Assembly (NCBI GenBank): GCA_947460975.1
Contig: CANHGO010000001.1
Location: 1-64,000, forward strand
Direction of reading: 5' to 3'
Source of the DNA: Cytophagaceae bacterium
GTDB lineage: Bacteria > Bacteroidota > Bacteroidia > Cytophagales > Spirosomataceae
Length of the DNA stretch: 64,000 nucleotides
Shown: in pieces, positions 17,101 through 24,952 of the stretch
Layout of the letters: each line of letters begins with the position of its first letter
How positions within the stretch are numbered: position 1 is the stretch's first letter
Notes under the pieces: generated by a model
What the model saw: the letters and a program-made list of their open reading frames with translations, nothing else
What the model was told of the DNA's origin: nothing
Database searches by the model: none
Translations under genes and position numbers: made by a program

Positions 17101-18954
17101 GCTTCAGAGCAGTGGATGAGAAATGGTGAGGCATCGATCATTGAGCGACGCGATGGATCACTTTTGTTAATATATGGTGCACATCAAAAAAACGGAGATT
17201 GGGATCAAGGAGTGATTCGGCAGATTCATTCCACGGATGGTGGCAAGACTTGGTCAGCGCCCAAAACGGTTTTTTTCGATGAAAAACGTTCATTGTTTCA
17301 AGTATCATTAGTCAGATTAGCCAACGGAGAACTTGGCATGACACATACGTCACTGGCAAATGGCCGGGATGCTTTTAAGGTTTTTCGGCGCTCAACCGAT
17401 GAAGGCAGTTCATGGTCGGAACCAATAAAGATAAGTTCTAATTTACATCCTTATACAACTGGTCCCTGGGATAAGCTCTATGTGCTTGCGAGTGGGCGAG
17501 TCATCGCATTGTTGCACTGCAACCTTAAGCCGGATGCAATAAAGCAAGGTGGTCCTCTAGGAAGCTATGCGGTTTATTCCGATGACAACGGTCACTCCTG
17601 GCAACAAGCTCTTGCCAGCAACGTACTTTATGTTTCAGACAATCCAACAAATAAGCATGAATGGGGTTTTTGGGAACCATCGCTCGTGGAAATTATGCCA
17701 GGAAAACTATTAATGATGGCACGCACTGCTACGGGGTGGATTTGGGAAAGTCGCTCAAAGGACAATGGTAATACATGGAGTAAACCGAAAAAAACGAATA
17801 TACCAAATCCACTAGCTCCGCCAGTGCTGACCCGCATACCAGGCACAGATACCTTAATGCTTATCCATAATCCCGATGTTAATCTTCCAGAAAGCTGGCA
17901 TGGTGGACAACGCTCGGTTCTAGCCTTCCGCATTAGTACTGATGGCGGTCGTAAATGGTCTTCTGCAACCGATCTCTTCCAGTCATCTGATGAGCAAGAT
18001 TGGGTGGATTATCCTGCAGTACGTTGGATAAATGGTCAATTACATTTGGCATGGCGGCAATGGCGTCAGGATAAGTATGGCGGAAGAAGCATTTATTACC
18101 ATGTTCTGAGTAGTGAATCAACCGGACGAATTCTTAAAGTGATAAAAAATGAGGATGCTTCATCCACCAATAAATCTAAAGTTCTTCGCATCATGCCATT
18201 AGGAGACAGTGTCACACGCGGCACCTACTTGACAAAAAAAGAGGGACAAGCTACTGGCTTACCCAACCCCGATGGTGGTGGTTACCGTAAGCCTTTGCAG
18301 GATAAACTTCGTGCCGCCGGAATTGTCTTTGATTTTGTGGGTGACTTAAACTACAATGCATTTGGGAAAGATGGTATTATTGACCCTGGGTTTGATCCGG
18401 ATCACCATGGGTTGGCAGGTTTCGGCAATTATTCGATTTTGCGCGGAGGCGTTGTCCCAACCCCTAAAGATGTTCTTGCCGAAAAAAAGCTAGAGCAGAT
18501 TATCGTTCCGGGACTTGTGGAAGTGCTGAAAAAGCATAATCCTGATATTATTCTATTGATGTCGGGAGCCAATGGGTTCGACGCCACAGGTCGTGATGAA
18601 CTGATTCGAACCATCGGGGAGAATAGCCAAGCGCATCTTTTAGTTGCTACAATATTACCGCAAAAAATACCTAGAAATGGTTGGGAACAGGTAGACAATT
18701 ATAACGCATCGCTGCAGGCTGTTGTAGATGCTCTGCAGAAAGCTGGCAAACATATAACACTTGTCGATATGAATAAAGCTATAAGTGTTGAGAATCTGAT
18801 GCCTGATGGTGTACACCCTGACAAGTTCGCAATGGGAAATATTGCAGAGGTGTGGTTTGAATTAGTTATTCAAGAATTAAATACTTTCAAATCATTGAGG
18901 CCAAAGAATTATAAAATTAAAAAACAGGCTTATAATAAATTGAGTATTGAATGA
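14101..18954 (+). CDS. Giant fusion: sialidase + FAD-dependent oxidoreductase + sialidase + SGNH/GDSL esterase
   Basis: One uninterrupted 1617-codon frame with a signal peptide (ends TYICAQ) encodes four modules. Module 1 (about 30-430) is a sialidase propeller with Asp boxes near residues 113, 174, 235, 286 and 344. Module 2 (about 447-970) is an FAD-dependent oxidoreductase: a Rossmann glycine motif GGTSGGVVSA at 453-462, then LGGMMASGLSWSDVG, VDATYEGDLMAASG at about 604 and SHAAFGSIRMEP. Module 3 (about 990-1350) is a second sialidase propeller with Asp boxes near 1044, 1098, 1160, 1219 and 1279. Module 4 (about 1360-1600) is an SGNH hydrolase with GDS at 1368-1370 and a DGVHPD catalytic D-H block. 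The FAD segment is much richer in G+C than the rest, suggesting domain acquisition. It probably deacylates, cleaves and oxidises a glycan in the periplasm; substrate unknown. Confidence 0.85.
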   Translation: MREIIIIYAWILTMTTYICAQTAVSIQQQADTSYSKDDHHSLFLDQKYYSGFRKAEFVVDPEIFIHHTAERAFIGPGSFLFDNGDILMAAPWGRPPTNFEQLAAKFPVPMFYRSKDGGRTWNEEGRMKMAWNLPGMISDGGISFLRLKDGRLAFLAHRHVQDLKGGGLPIISFSEDDGKNWTPAKLVGEPEGIWYVMNDRLIQLSNGRLIVPVSHMTQGLGKSEGDHNLGLCFFSDDGGKTWEKSQKPADLNDGRGMAEPCVAETGNNQLVMLARTGSGSVFCSRSNDGGDTWSSPSPTTLVSACSSLTLKTLPDGRLIVFYNHAKPIKQGAFFPRTPLVYAVSEDKGMTWGEPVIIDDSGMDKKDRQNIYPTISFTKEGMLVIWSNHGADPGGSFAGQYDANIGGGKRAIIAMPAKTFPKNTSKSSLKSAQLSELAMPAEEHGKSYDIVVFGGTSGGVVSAVQAARMGKSVIIVEPGNHLGGMMASGLSWSDVGSAERAKLFGGLAREVFERIGKYYGQDPKTVYDVTVPMDAERAKSGVDFNRPPSLAFEPKVAEQVFMEMAREAGVVIRYGAHLKSVQKQGARLTQLTLEDGTFLKAQMFVDATYEGDLMAASGVSYTLGRESNDQYSETGNGVRGPSHGPASGRFIAPIDPYVKAGDPNSGLLPLISREKLAPLGSADKHLQSYNYRLCLTDDPALRVPLDPPSDFNPAHWELLGRYIVSLTNMGQKITLSSFCKYDPLPNRKFDFNNRWPISTDLLGGADGWPEGSKAERATIAKTHEDYLRGLFHFLRTDSRVPKNVREEASRFGLPRDEFPDNGHWPHQIYVREARRMVSDLVMNEHHIRNEFVAPNPVALATYPMDIHAVRRLFHDGKLFNEGFGEGFGKPAPIGYGAIVPKSSECENLFVTFALSSSHAAFGSIRMEPVFMVTSQSAATAASLAIDERVSVQQVNQLKLHTRLLADGTILENSMSQTTFPVASDLSNKGISDETLSHVIVPASEQWMRNGEASIIERRDGSLLLIYGAHQKNGDWDQGVIRQIHSTDGGKTWSAPKTVFFDEKRSLFQVSLVRLANGELGMTHTSLANGRDAFKVFRRSTDEGSSWSEPIKISSNLHPYTTGPWDKLYVLASGRVIALLHCNLKPDAIKQGGPLGSYAVYSDDNGHSWQQALASNVLYVSDNPTNKHEWGFWEPSLVEIMPGKLLMMARTATGWIWESRSKDNGNTWSKPKKTNIPNPLAPPVLTRIPGTDTLMLIHNPDVNLPESWHGGQRSVLAFRISTDGGRKWSSATDLFQSSDEQDWVDYPAVRWINGQLHLAWRQWRQDKYGGRSIYYHVLSSESTGRILKVIKNEDASSTNKSKVLRIMPLGDSVTRGTYLTKKEGQATGLPNPDGGGYRKPLQDKLRAAGIVFDFVGDLNYNAFGKDGIIDPGFDPDHHGLAGFGNYSILRGGVVPTPKDVLAEKKLEQIIVPGLVEVLKKHNPDIILLMSGANGFDATGRDELIRTIGENSQAHLLVATILPQKIPRNGWEQVDNYNASLQAVVDALQKAGKHITLVDMNKAISVENLMPDGVHPDKFAMGNIAEVWFELVIQELNTFKSLRPKNYKIKKQAYNKLSIE

Positions 18955-19091
18955 ATGATTATGAAGTGCATGAACGGCTGATTGAAGAATCATAAGAAAA
19001 TGAAAATCTACCATCCGCAAGCACGCCAAGAGCAGGCTTTAAGTCAAACGTACGCCAATATGGAATAATATATCATAATTAATGGCTAAGA

Positions 19092-19128
19092 TTTGCCAAA
19101 TTCCGCATTACTTTTTCGTCTAATTTTG
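19092..19128 (+). promoter_or_regulatory. Possible Bacteroidota promoter of the GH20 gene
   Basis: TTTG at 19092-19095 and TAATTTTG at 19121-19128 match the -33 and -7 boxes, though the 25-base spacing is longer than usual. The -7 box ends 41 bases before the start codon. The 18955-19169 gap otherwise shows nothing clear. Confidence 0.35.
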
Positions 19129-19169
19129 AGTAATTAAAAGAGCGAATTAATCATAAATAATTTAACTGT

Positions 19170-20765
19170 ATGCGTCCTAAAATATGTCTGTTCTTTAGCT
19201 TGTTTTTATTTTATAATGAGACTTTTTCTCAAACCAGTTATCCAATTATCCCTTACCCGAACAAATTGGTAGAAGCAGAAGGTGAATTTGAATTTAGAGG
19301 AAAATTAAGTTCCAATTTTGACATTGCCTTTAAATCCGAGATGAAAACAGTGGGTAAAATATTCGAAGAAGAATATTTTACCCGATTAGTCCCGTCAAAA
19401 AACGGCAATTTGGTCGTAAGGCAAAATAGCTTTTTGGGAAAAGAAGCTTATAAATTAACAGTTACCAAGAATAAAATACTTGTTGAAGCCTCAACCGGAA
19501 CGGGATGTTTCTACGCTTTCCAAACCATCCGCCAACTGATGAAACTGACAGTAAATGGCAGCTACAAGATTTCCTATTGCACCATTGAAGATAGCCCTGC
19601 CTATCCCTGGCGTGCCTTTATGCTCGACGAAGCCCGCAATTTTAAGGGAATGAAAGTAGTAAAAGATATACTAGATCAAATGGCCTTACTCAAGATGAAC
19701 ATTTTCCACTGGCACTTAACAGACGATCAGGGCTGGCGCATCGAAATCAAAAAATATCCCTTATTGACCGAAGTAGGCGCATGGCGCGACAGTACCCGGT
19801 TGAGGCAAATGGTTTGGCGCAACGATCGCTGGCATTGGGACGATTCGGGGGTTTATTCAAATCAATCCCAAGGAGGGTTTTACACGCAGGAAGATATTCG
19901 CAATATTGTGGCATATGCGGCGAAAAGGCATATAAGCATAGTTCCAGAGATCGAAATGCCTGGACACGCAATGGCCGCGATTGCAGCCTACCCTTGGTTG
20001 GTTTCTTCGGGTGAAAAAATAAAAGTGCCTTCGTCTCTTGGCATTAAAAAACTGGCTTATAACGTAGCCAACGAAAAGGTTTATACTTTTTTGGAAGATG
20101 TTTTGACCGAAGTGATGAATTTGTTTCCTGGAAAGATCATTCACATTGGGGGCGATGAAGTAAAGTACGACACCTGGAAGAATAATTCGGATGTGGAGAA
20201 ATTGATGAAGAAACAAGGATTAAAAACTTACCCTGATGTGCAGATATACTTTACCAACCGGATAGCCTCATTCATCCAAAAAAAAGGGTTTCGGATGATG
20301 GGTTGGAACGAGATAATGGGCAATGTCCATGTGGAGGAAGGTGAAAAAGTTGCCGAATCGCAGTTGGCAAAAAGTTCGATTATTCACTTTTGGAAAGGCG
20401 ACTCGCTTTTGGTTGCAGAAGCATTGGCTAAAGGATATGATGTTGTCAATGCCCGCAGTGTATATACTTATCTTGATTTTCCAGGAAAGCGTACGCCTAT
20501 AAAAACAGCCTATCAGTTTTCTCCGGCGCCCAAAGGATTAACGGCCGAACAGAGCAAACACGTGCTTGGTTTGGGTTGCCATATGTGGGGCGAGACATCT
20601 CCAACGGTCAAATTGATGCAAGGCTTTACTTTCCCTCGAATTGCAGCTTATGCTGAAGTAGGCTGGACAAAAGAAGCAAATAAGGACTTTGAACGATTTT
20701 CAAAAGTACTTTCAAATCTGAAATTGTATTGGGACAGAAAAGGTATTTATTATTTGGAGGAATAA
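19170..20765 (+). CDS. Beta-N-acetylhexosaminidase, glycoside hydrolase family 20
   Basis: The 531-residue exported enzyme (signal peptide about 1-21, ending ETFSQ) removes terminal N-acetylglucosamine or N-acetylgalactosamine from glycans. It has the GH20b domain (about 25-145) and then the catalytic TIM barrel. The family motif HWHLTDDQGWRIEIKKYP starts at residue 180, and HIGGDE lies at 325-330, where Asp329 and Glu330 are the substrate-assisted catalytic pair. MMGWNEIM and LGCHMWGE supply aromatic active-site walls. The length is normal and all key residues are present. Together with the two sialidase modules just upstream, it suggests attack on amino-sugar-containing glycans. A promoter-like pair precedes it, so it may be transcribed separately from the giant fusion gene. 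Confidence 0.95.
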   Translation: MRPKICLFFSLFLFYNETFSQTSYPIIPYPNKLVEAEGEFEFRGKLSSNFDIAFKSEMKTVGKIFEEEYFTRLVPSKNGNLVVRQNSFLGKEAYKLTVTKNKILVEASTGTGCFYAFQTIRQLMKLTVNGSYKISYCTIEDSPAYPWRAFMLDEARNFKGMKVVKDILDQMALLKMNIFHWHLTDDQGWRIEIKKYPLLTEVGAWRDSTRLRQMVWRNDRWHWDDSGVYSNQSQGGFYTQEDIRNIVAYAAKRHISIVPEIEMPGHAMAAIAAYPWLVSSGEKIKVPSSLGIKKLAYNVANEKVYTFLEDVLTEVMNLFPGKIIHIGGDEVKYDTWKNNSDVEKLMKKQGLKTYPDVQIYFTNRIASFIQKKGFRMMGWNEIMGNVHVEEGEKVAESQLAKSSIIHFWKGDSLLVAEALAKGYDVVNARSVYTYLDFPGKRTPIKTAYQFSPAPKGLTAEQSKHVLGLGCHMWGETSPTVKLMQGFTFPRIAAYAEVGWTKEANKDFERFSKVLSNLKLYWDRKGIYYLEE

Positions 20766-20902
20766 TTCCCAAAGCGAATCAATAAATATAAGATAAGTAG
20801 ACTGAATTGTTTAAAACTAACACATATGAGTGAACTGAATTAGAGGTTTGGAAACGAGATGTCGTTGAAAATGGATATTTTAAAAATGAGTACTGTAAAT
20901 TA

Positions 20903-21787
20903 TTATAATTTATCAACAATATCCCCTTTCAATTTTCGATAATTGGTCGGATTTGTCCCCGTAATTTTTTTAAAAATATAGTTGAAATGGGTGAGATTGT
21001 TAAAACCGCAATCATAACAAATTTCAGAAATATTACGTGGGCTATCAAGGAGTAGTCGACACGCATAAGCGATGCGAATGTCATTGAGCAATTCGATAAA
21101 AGTCTTATTGGTTTTGGATTTAATGTATCTGCAAAATGCTGTTGCATTCATATTGGCTAAATTTGCGACCGTTTCAAGCGTTATTTTCTCCTGTAAGTGC
21201 TTATGGATATAACCCAACACTTGATTCATTCGATCAGAATCATTGATTGGCTTGGACTCTCCGAATATTTTCGTAGAGAGCGACCGGCCATCTTTGGCCT
21301 GCGCAAGAATTTTAAATAATTCTAAAAAATCAATGACTTGATCAATACCTCTCGCCAAATGTATTTTTTGTAAAATAGGTGTAACTCGATCTGAGGTAAT
21401 TTGGCTAAAAGAAATACCATGTGCAGCATCCTCAAATAATTGCTTAACCTCACGCATTTCAGGAATCTGTAACCATGGCTTTCCTAAAAAATCGAGTCGA
21501 AAACGGAGGATCATTGCTTCTGCCTTTTCAGTCGACTTGGGTTCATAATATATGGAATCATTTCGCCAATAATGTGGCAAATTGGAGCCTAATAAAACCA
21601 AATCTCCTTCATTGAACCGTTCGATATTATCCCCGACAAACCGAGTCCCTTTACTTTTTGTAATTAACGTAAGTTCAATTTCAGGATGATAGTGCCAAGG
21701 ATTATCAAAATAGGGCACTTTCTCATATCTGATATCGAATGATGCCGCATTATTTTCTAATACCTTCAACAACTTTGGCCTATTCAT
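20903..21787 (-). CDS. AraC-family transcriptional regulator with cupin sensor domain
   Basis: I place the start at the ATG at 21787 (294 residues); a TTG at 21808 would lie at the predicted transcription start. The N-terminal half is a cupin-like sugar-sensing domain (YFDNPWHYHPEIELTLITKS, RFNEGDLVLLGSNLPHYWRN). The last 100 residues hold two helix-turn-helix units of the AraC/XylS type (LETVANLANMNATAFCRYIK and ISEICYDCGFNNLTHFNYIF). It is transcribed away from the DUF1080-Gfo/Idh-isomerase-MFS-PhyH operon with a gap of about 155 bases, so it is the likely activator of that operon and perhaps of GH20. The inducer is presumably a sugar released by the exported enzymes. Confidence 0.93.
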   Translation of the reverse strand: MNRPKLLKVLENNAASFDIRYEKVPYFDNPWHYHPEIELTLITKSKGTRFVGDNIERFNEGDLVLLGSNLPHYWRNDSIYYEPKSTEKAEAMILRFRLDFLGKPWLQIPEMREVKQLFEDAAHGISFSQITSDRVTPILQKIHLARGIDQVIDFLELFKILAQAKDGRSLSTKIFGESKPINDSDRMNQVLGYIHKHLQEKITLETVANLANMNATAFCRYIKSKTNKTFIELLNDIRIAYACRLLLDSPRNISEICYDCGFNNLTHFNYIFKKITGTNPTNYRKLKGDIVDKL

Positions 21788-21810
21788 TTGCTTTTTATTT
21801 AAAGACAATG

Positions 21811-21818
21811 CAAATATA
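21811..21818 (-). promoter_or_regulatory. -7 box upstream of araC-type regulator
   Basis: On the minus strand this reads TATATTTG, an exact TAnnTTTG match, 23 bases before the ATG at 21787. No convincing -33 TTTG lies at the normal distance. It supports choosing the ATG over the TTG start. Confidence 0.35.
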
Positions 21819-21943
21819 TCTAAAGTATTGGCAAATTTCTATGAAACATCAGGCAGGAATTATCCCATATTTTTGTTCAATTAAGTATTTTAATATTGCT
21901 ATTTACCTGTTCATTCGTTTCTATTTATAAAAGATAAAATTCT

Positions 21944-22660
21944 ATGTTTTCCTACCTTAAAAAAATTAGTATTTCCCTGTATTTCATTAGTTTCCTGCTG
22001 CCCAATGCTTTAGCAAAACCTAATCAAAAAGGAAAATGGGTTTTACTCTTTGATGGCAAAACGACAAAAGGTTGGCGCGGAGCCTACCGCAAAGATTTCC
22101 CTAAACATGGTTGGGTGGTAAAGGATGGAGAACTTCGAGGTGAATTACTAGCCGGCGTAGAATCAAGCGATGCGGGCGACATCGTGACGCTTAAAAAGTA
22201 CCGTAATTTCGAATTGGTTTTTGATTGGAAAATAGGCCAAGGGGGTAATTCTGGTGTCAAATATTTTATCGAAGAACGTTTGCCCAAACCCCAAGGATCA
22301 CAGCCTGGATATGAATATCAATTAATTGACGATGCCGAATACATTTACAATGAAAAGCATTTGCCACAAGATCTAAAAACGGCCTCCATTTATGATGTCA
22401 TTGCAGCAGATAAACCCGATACCAAAATAGATATCTGGCACACTTCTCGAATCCTAATTAAAGATAGTTACATTGAACATTGGCTTGACAACAAACGCGT
22501 GTTGGCGATTGACAGATCAACAGATGTTTTCAAAAATGGAGTTTTAGACAGTAAATTTAAAGACTATCCCAATTTCGCTACCCTTTCAGAAGGACATATT
22601 TTATTGCAAGATCATGGGCATCATGTAGCGTTTAAAAATATTAAAATAAAAGAACTATGA
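21944..22660 (+). CDS. DUF1080 / 3-keto-disaccharide hydrolase family protein
   Basis: The 238-residue exported protein (signal peptide to about residue 24, LPNALA) is almost entirely one DUF1080 beta-sandwich: KWVLLFDGKTTKGWRG, VKDGELRGELL, ELVFDWKIGQGGNSGVKYF, GYEYQLIDDAEY and LLQDHGHHVAFKNIKIKEL. The family is now linked to cleavage of 3-keto-glycosides, made when a dehydrogenase oxidises the C3 hydroxyl of a sugar. The next gene, a Gfo/Idh/MocA oxidoreductase, overlaps this one by four bases (ATGA), so the two are translationally coupled and probably act in sequence. Older annotations call it a GH16-like or laminin-like fold. Activity on a particular sugar is inferred. Confidence 0.88.
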   Translation: MFSYLKKISISLYFISFLLPNALAKPNQKGKWVLLFDGKTTKGWRGAYRKDFPKHGWVVKDGELRGELLAGVESSDAGDIVTLKKYRNFELVFDWKIGQGGNSGVKYFIEERLPKPQGSQPGYEYQLIDDAEYIYNEKHLPQDLKTASIYDVIAADKPDTKIDIWHTSRILIKDSYIEHWLDNKRVLAIDRSTDVFKNGVLDSKFKDYPNFATLSEGHILLQDHGHHVAFKNIKIKEL

Positions 22661-23979
22661 AACGTCGAGATTTTTTAAAAAATACAGCATTGACAAGCGC
22701 TGCGATTGGTATTCCCTCCATTGTTCCTTCTTCTGTTTTTGGTAAAAATGCACCATCGAATCGAGTTACGGTAGGTTTTATTGGCACAGGCCGACAAGTT
22801 TTTGCGTCTAATTTACCTCAAATGTTGGCAGTAGAGGGCGTCCAAGTGACGACTGTTTGTGATGTGGACATCTGGCGACAAACGGAGGCTCAAAAATTTG
22901 TCAATGAATTTTACACCAAAAAAAATGGCGTAAATGCTTACAAGGGTTGCCAAACGGTAGGCGATTATCGGGATGTCATCAACGATAAAAAAATTGATGC
23001 GCTGATGATTTCTACTCCTGACCATTGGCATATTCCCATGGGCTTACTGGCAGCAAAAGCTAAAAAGCATTTTGCGATTGAAAAACCTTTGAGTTTGAGT
23101 GTCCAACAAGGAAGACAGCTGGCCGATGCAGTCAAAAAATACGGTGTTATTGCTCGGACAGATAGTGAATTTAGATCTGTTCGCAACCAAAATATTGCGG
23201 TAGAATTAGTTCGAAACGGATATATAGGGGATTTAAAGCGCATCGAGATTACATTTCCATCTGACCCTACACCCGTGGCCACGCAAGCGGATATGCCCGT
23301 TCCTACTGGATTAAATTATGATATGTGGCTAGGGCCCGCTCCTTTTGTGCCTTATACGCAAATGCGGGTGCATGACCTGAATCAAACCAATAAACGCCCA
23401 AATTGGATGCGAATCGATACCTATGCGCAAGGAATGATTTCCAATTGGGGTGCGCATTATTTTGATATGGCTCAGTGGGCCAATAATAGTGAGCATTCAG
23501 GACCGGTAGAGGTTGAAGGATCCGGCGTTTTTCCTAAAAGTCTTTGGAATTCGATGATCAACTTCAAGGTACTCTATAAATATGCCAATGGGGTTGAAAT
23601 GACATGCGAACAATCGCCCACCAGCACGCCTTCAATTACGTATTTCGGTTCGAAGGAATGGGTGAAAATAGATGGCTATCCGGGTAAGGCAACGAGCAGT
23701 AATCCCGCCATATTGGATCTTAAACCTAAAAAGGGGGAAATGGATTTATCAGGTGTTTTGTGGGACAAAAATGATTTTATTCAAGGGGTTCGCAACCAGC
23801 AAGAAACACTTATACCTATTGAAGTCGGCCATCGGGGCATAACGATTTCTCAAATCGGTTTAATCGCTTGCCAACTCGGGGAAAAACTAATTTGGCAGCC
23901 AGAAAAAGAGCTTTTTGCTGGCAATAATGCGGCAAATGCCCTTTTAGCAGCACCTATTTTGAGGGATAAATGGTTGTAA
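22657..23979 (+). CDS. Tat-exported Gfo/Idh/MocA-family oxidoreductase
   Basis: The 440-residue NAD(P)-dependent oxidoreductase has a twin-arginine leader (RRDFLK at residues 3-8, then a hydrophobic stretch to about 29), implying export after folding with its nicotinamide cofactor bound. The Rossmann motif GFIGTGRQ is at about 40-47. The family EKP motif is at 142-144, with Lys143 as the catalytic lysine candidate. SNWGAHYFDMAQWA belongs to the substrate-binding half. Exported Gfo/Idh enzymes next to DUF1080 proteins are candidates for interconverting sugars and 3-keto-sugars. The 4-base overlap with the upstream gene supports one operon. Substrate is not determinable here. Confidence 0.9.
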   Translation: MKRRDFLKNTALTSAAIGIPSIVPSSVFGKNAPSNRVTVGFIGTGRQVFASNLPQMLAVEGVQVTTVCDVDIWRQTEAQKFVNEFYTKKNGVNAYKGCQTVGDYRDVINDKKIDALMISTPDHWHIPMGLLAAKAKKHFAIEKPLSLSVQQGRQLADAVKKYGVIARTDSEFRSVRNQNIAVELVRNGYIGDLKRIEITFPSDPTPVATQADMPVPTGLNYDMWLGPAPFVPYTQMRVHDLNQTNKRPNWMRIDTYAQGMISNWGAHYFDMAQWANNSEHSGPVEVEGSGVFPKSLWNSMINFKVLYKYANGVEMTCEQSPTSTPSITYFGSKEWVKIDGYPGKATSSNPAILDLKPKKGEMDLSGVLWDKNDFIQGVRNQQETLIPIEVGHRGITISQIGLIACQLGEKLIWQPEKELFAGNNAANALLAAPILRDKWL

Positions 23980-24073
23980 GGATTACGTCGACTGGTCGAA
24001 ATAGACATAAAAATCTATGATTTTCAAACGATAGATCCATGTGAAAATTCAAAATTATAAATCACAATAAACC

Positions 24074-24952
24074 ATGCGTACCTACCTCTTATTGATTTTG
24101 ATTTGTTCCAATAGTCTTTTTGCTCAAAAAGTAAAAAATGAGTTTTTCGCCTTGCACAATATTATCAGAGGCGATAGCACGTATAATACTTTTTACAAGC
24201 AAGTTGAACTAGTGAAAAATGCGGGTTTTGACGGAATTGAAATCAATCAAATTGAAAGCTTTGACGGCATGAAAACAGCGCTTGACCATTTTAATTTCAA
24301 GGGGTCCTATTTTTATGTAAAACTCCAATTGGGTGAGCCCATTGACAATCGACTAGAAAATGCCATCCATCAGCTTAAAGGCACAAATACCATCGTTGCT
24401 CCTTATATTCTGGCGGATACCAAACGTTTTAAACCAAATTCTCCTGAGGGTGATTCGGAGGCCATAAAGCTTTTGCAGCTCATTTCCATGTGGTCAAAAA
24501 AGTCTGAATTGCAGGTAGCCATTTATCCACATTTGGGTTTTTATGTTGAGCGCACAGATCATGCCTTGCAATTGGCCCGAAAAATAAATCGCAAAAATGT
24601 AGGATTATCTTTTAACCTGTGTCATTGGCTGGCCACAACTAGTTTGACTGAACGCGTTGATTTGAAAAATCATTTAAAGGAGCTTAAACCCTACTTAAAA
24701 ATGATAACCATTTCTGGTGCAAACGACATCATTTCTCAGAAAAAATCAGTATTTGACGATTATATTTTACCCCTAGGTACCGGCAGCTTTGACACATATG
24801 ACCTGTTGAAATACATGGTCAAAACAATCAAATACAAAAAGCCCATTGGCGTGCAGTGTTACAATATTAAAGGAAATAAACCTCAATTGATTAAAAATAC
24901 CATGGCGGTTTGGAAGGGTTATAAAACACGATTGGAAAATGAAAATAAATGA
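24074..24952 (+). CDS. Exported sugar phosphate isomerase/epimerase-like TIM barrel
   Basis: After a signal peptide (RTYLLLILICSNSLFAQ) the 292-residue protein shows the xylose-isomerase-like/AP-endonuclease-2 TIM barrel: VKNAGFDGIEINQIESFDGM, LQVAIYPHLGFYVERTDHAL, VGLSFNLCHW and MITISGAND. Members use a divalent metal to isomerise, epimerise or dehydrate sugars. Because the protein is exported, it likely works on free sugars or keto-sugars rather than sugar phosphates. The metal ligands expected are the Glu in IEIN, the His in PHLG and the His in NLCHW. It lies in the operon behind the Gfo/Idh enzyme and overlaps the MFS gene by four bases. Confidence 0.8.
   Translation: MRTYLLLILICSNSLFAQKVKNEFFALHNIIRGDSTYNTFYKQVELVKNAGFDGIEINQIESFDGMKTALDHFNFKGSYFYVKLQLGEPIDNRLENAIHQLKGTNTIVAPYILADTKRFKPNSPEGDSEAIKLLQLISMWSKKSELQVAIYPHLGFYVERTDHALQLARKINRKNVGLSFNLCHWLATTSLTERVDLKNHLKELKPYLKMITISGANDIISQKKSVFDDYILPLGTGSFDTYDLLKYMVKTIKYKKPIGVQCYNIKGNKPQLIKNTMAVWKGYKTRLENENK

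Noticed and set aside
18999-19067. 22-codon frame after the giant fusion gene
   Set aside because: Too short, no coupling to a neighbour and no recognisable segment; left as intergenic.
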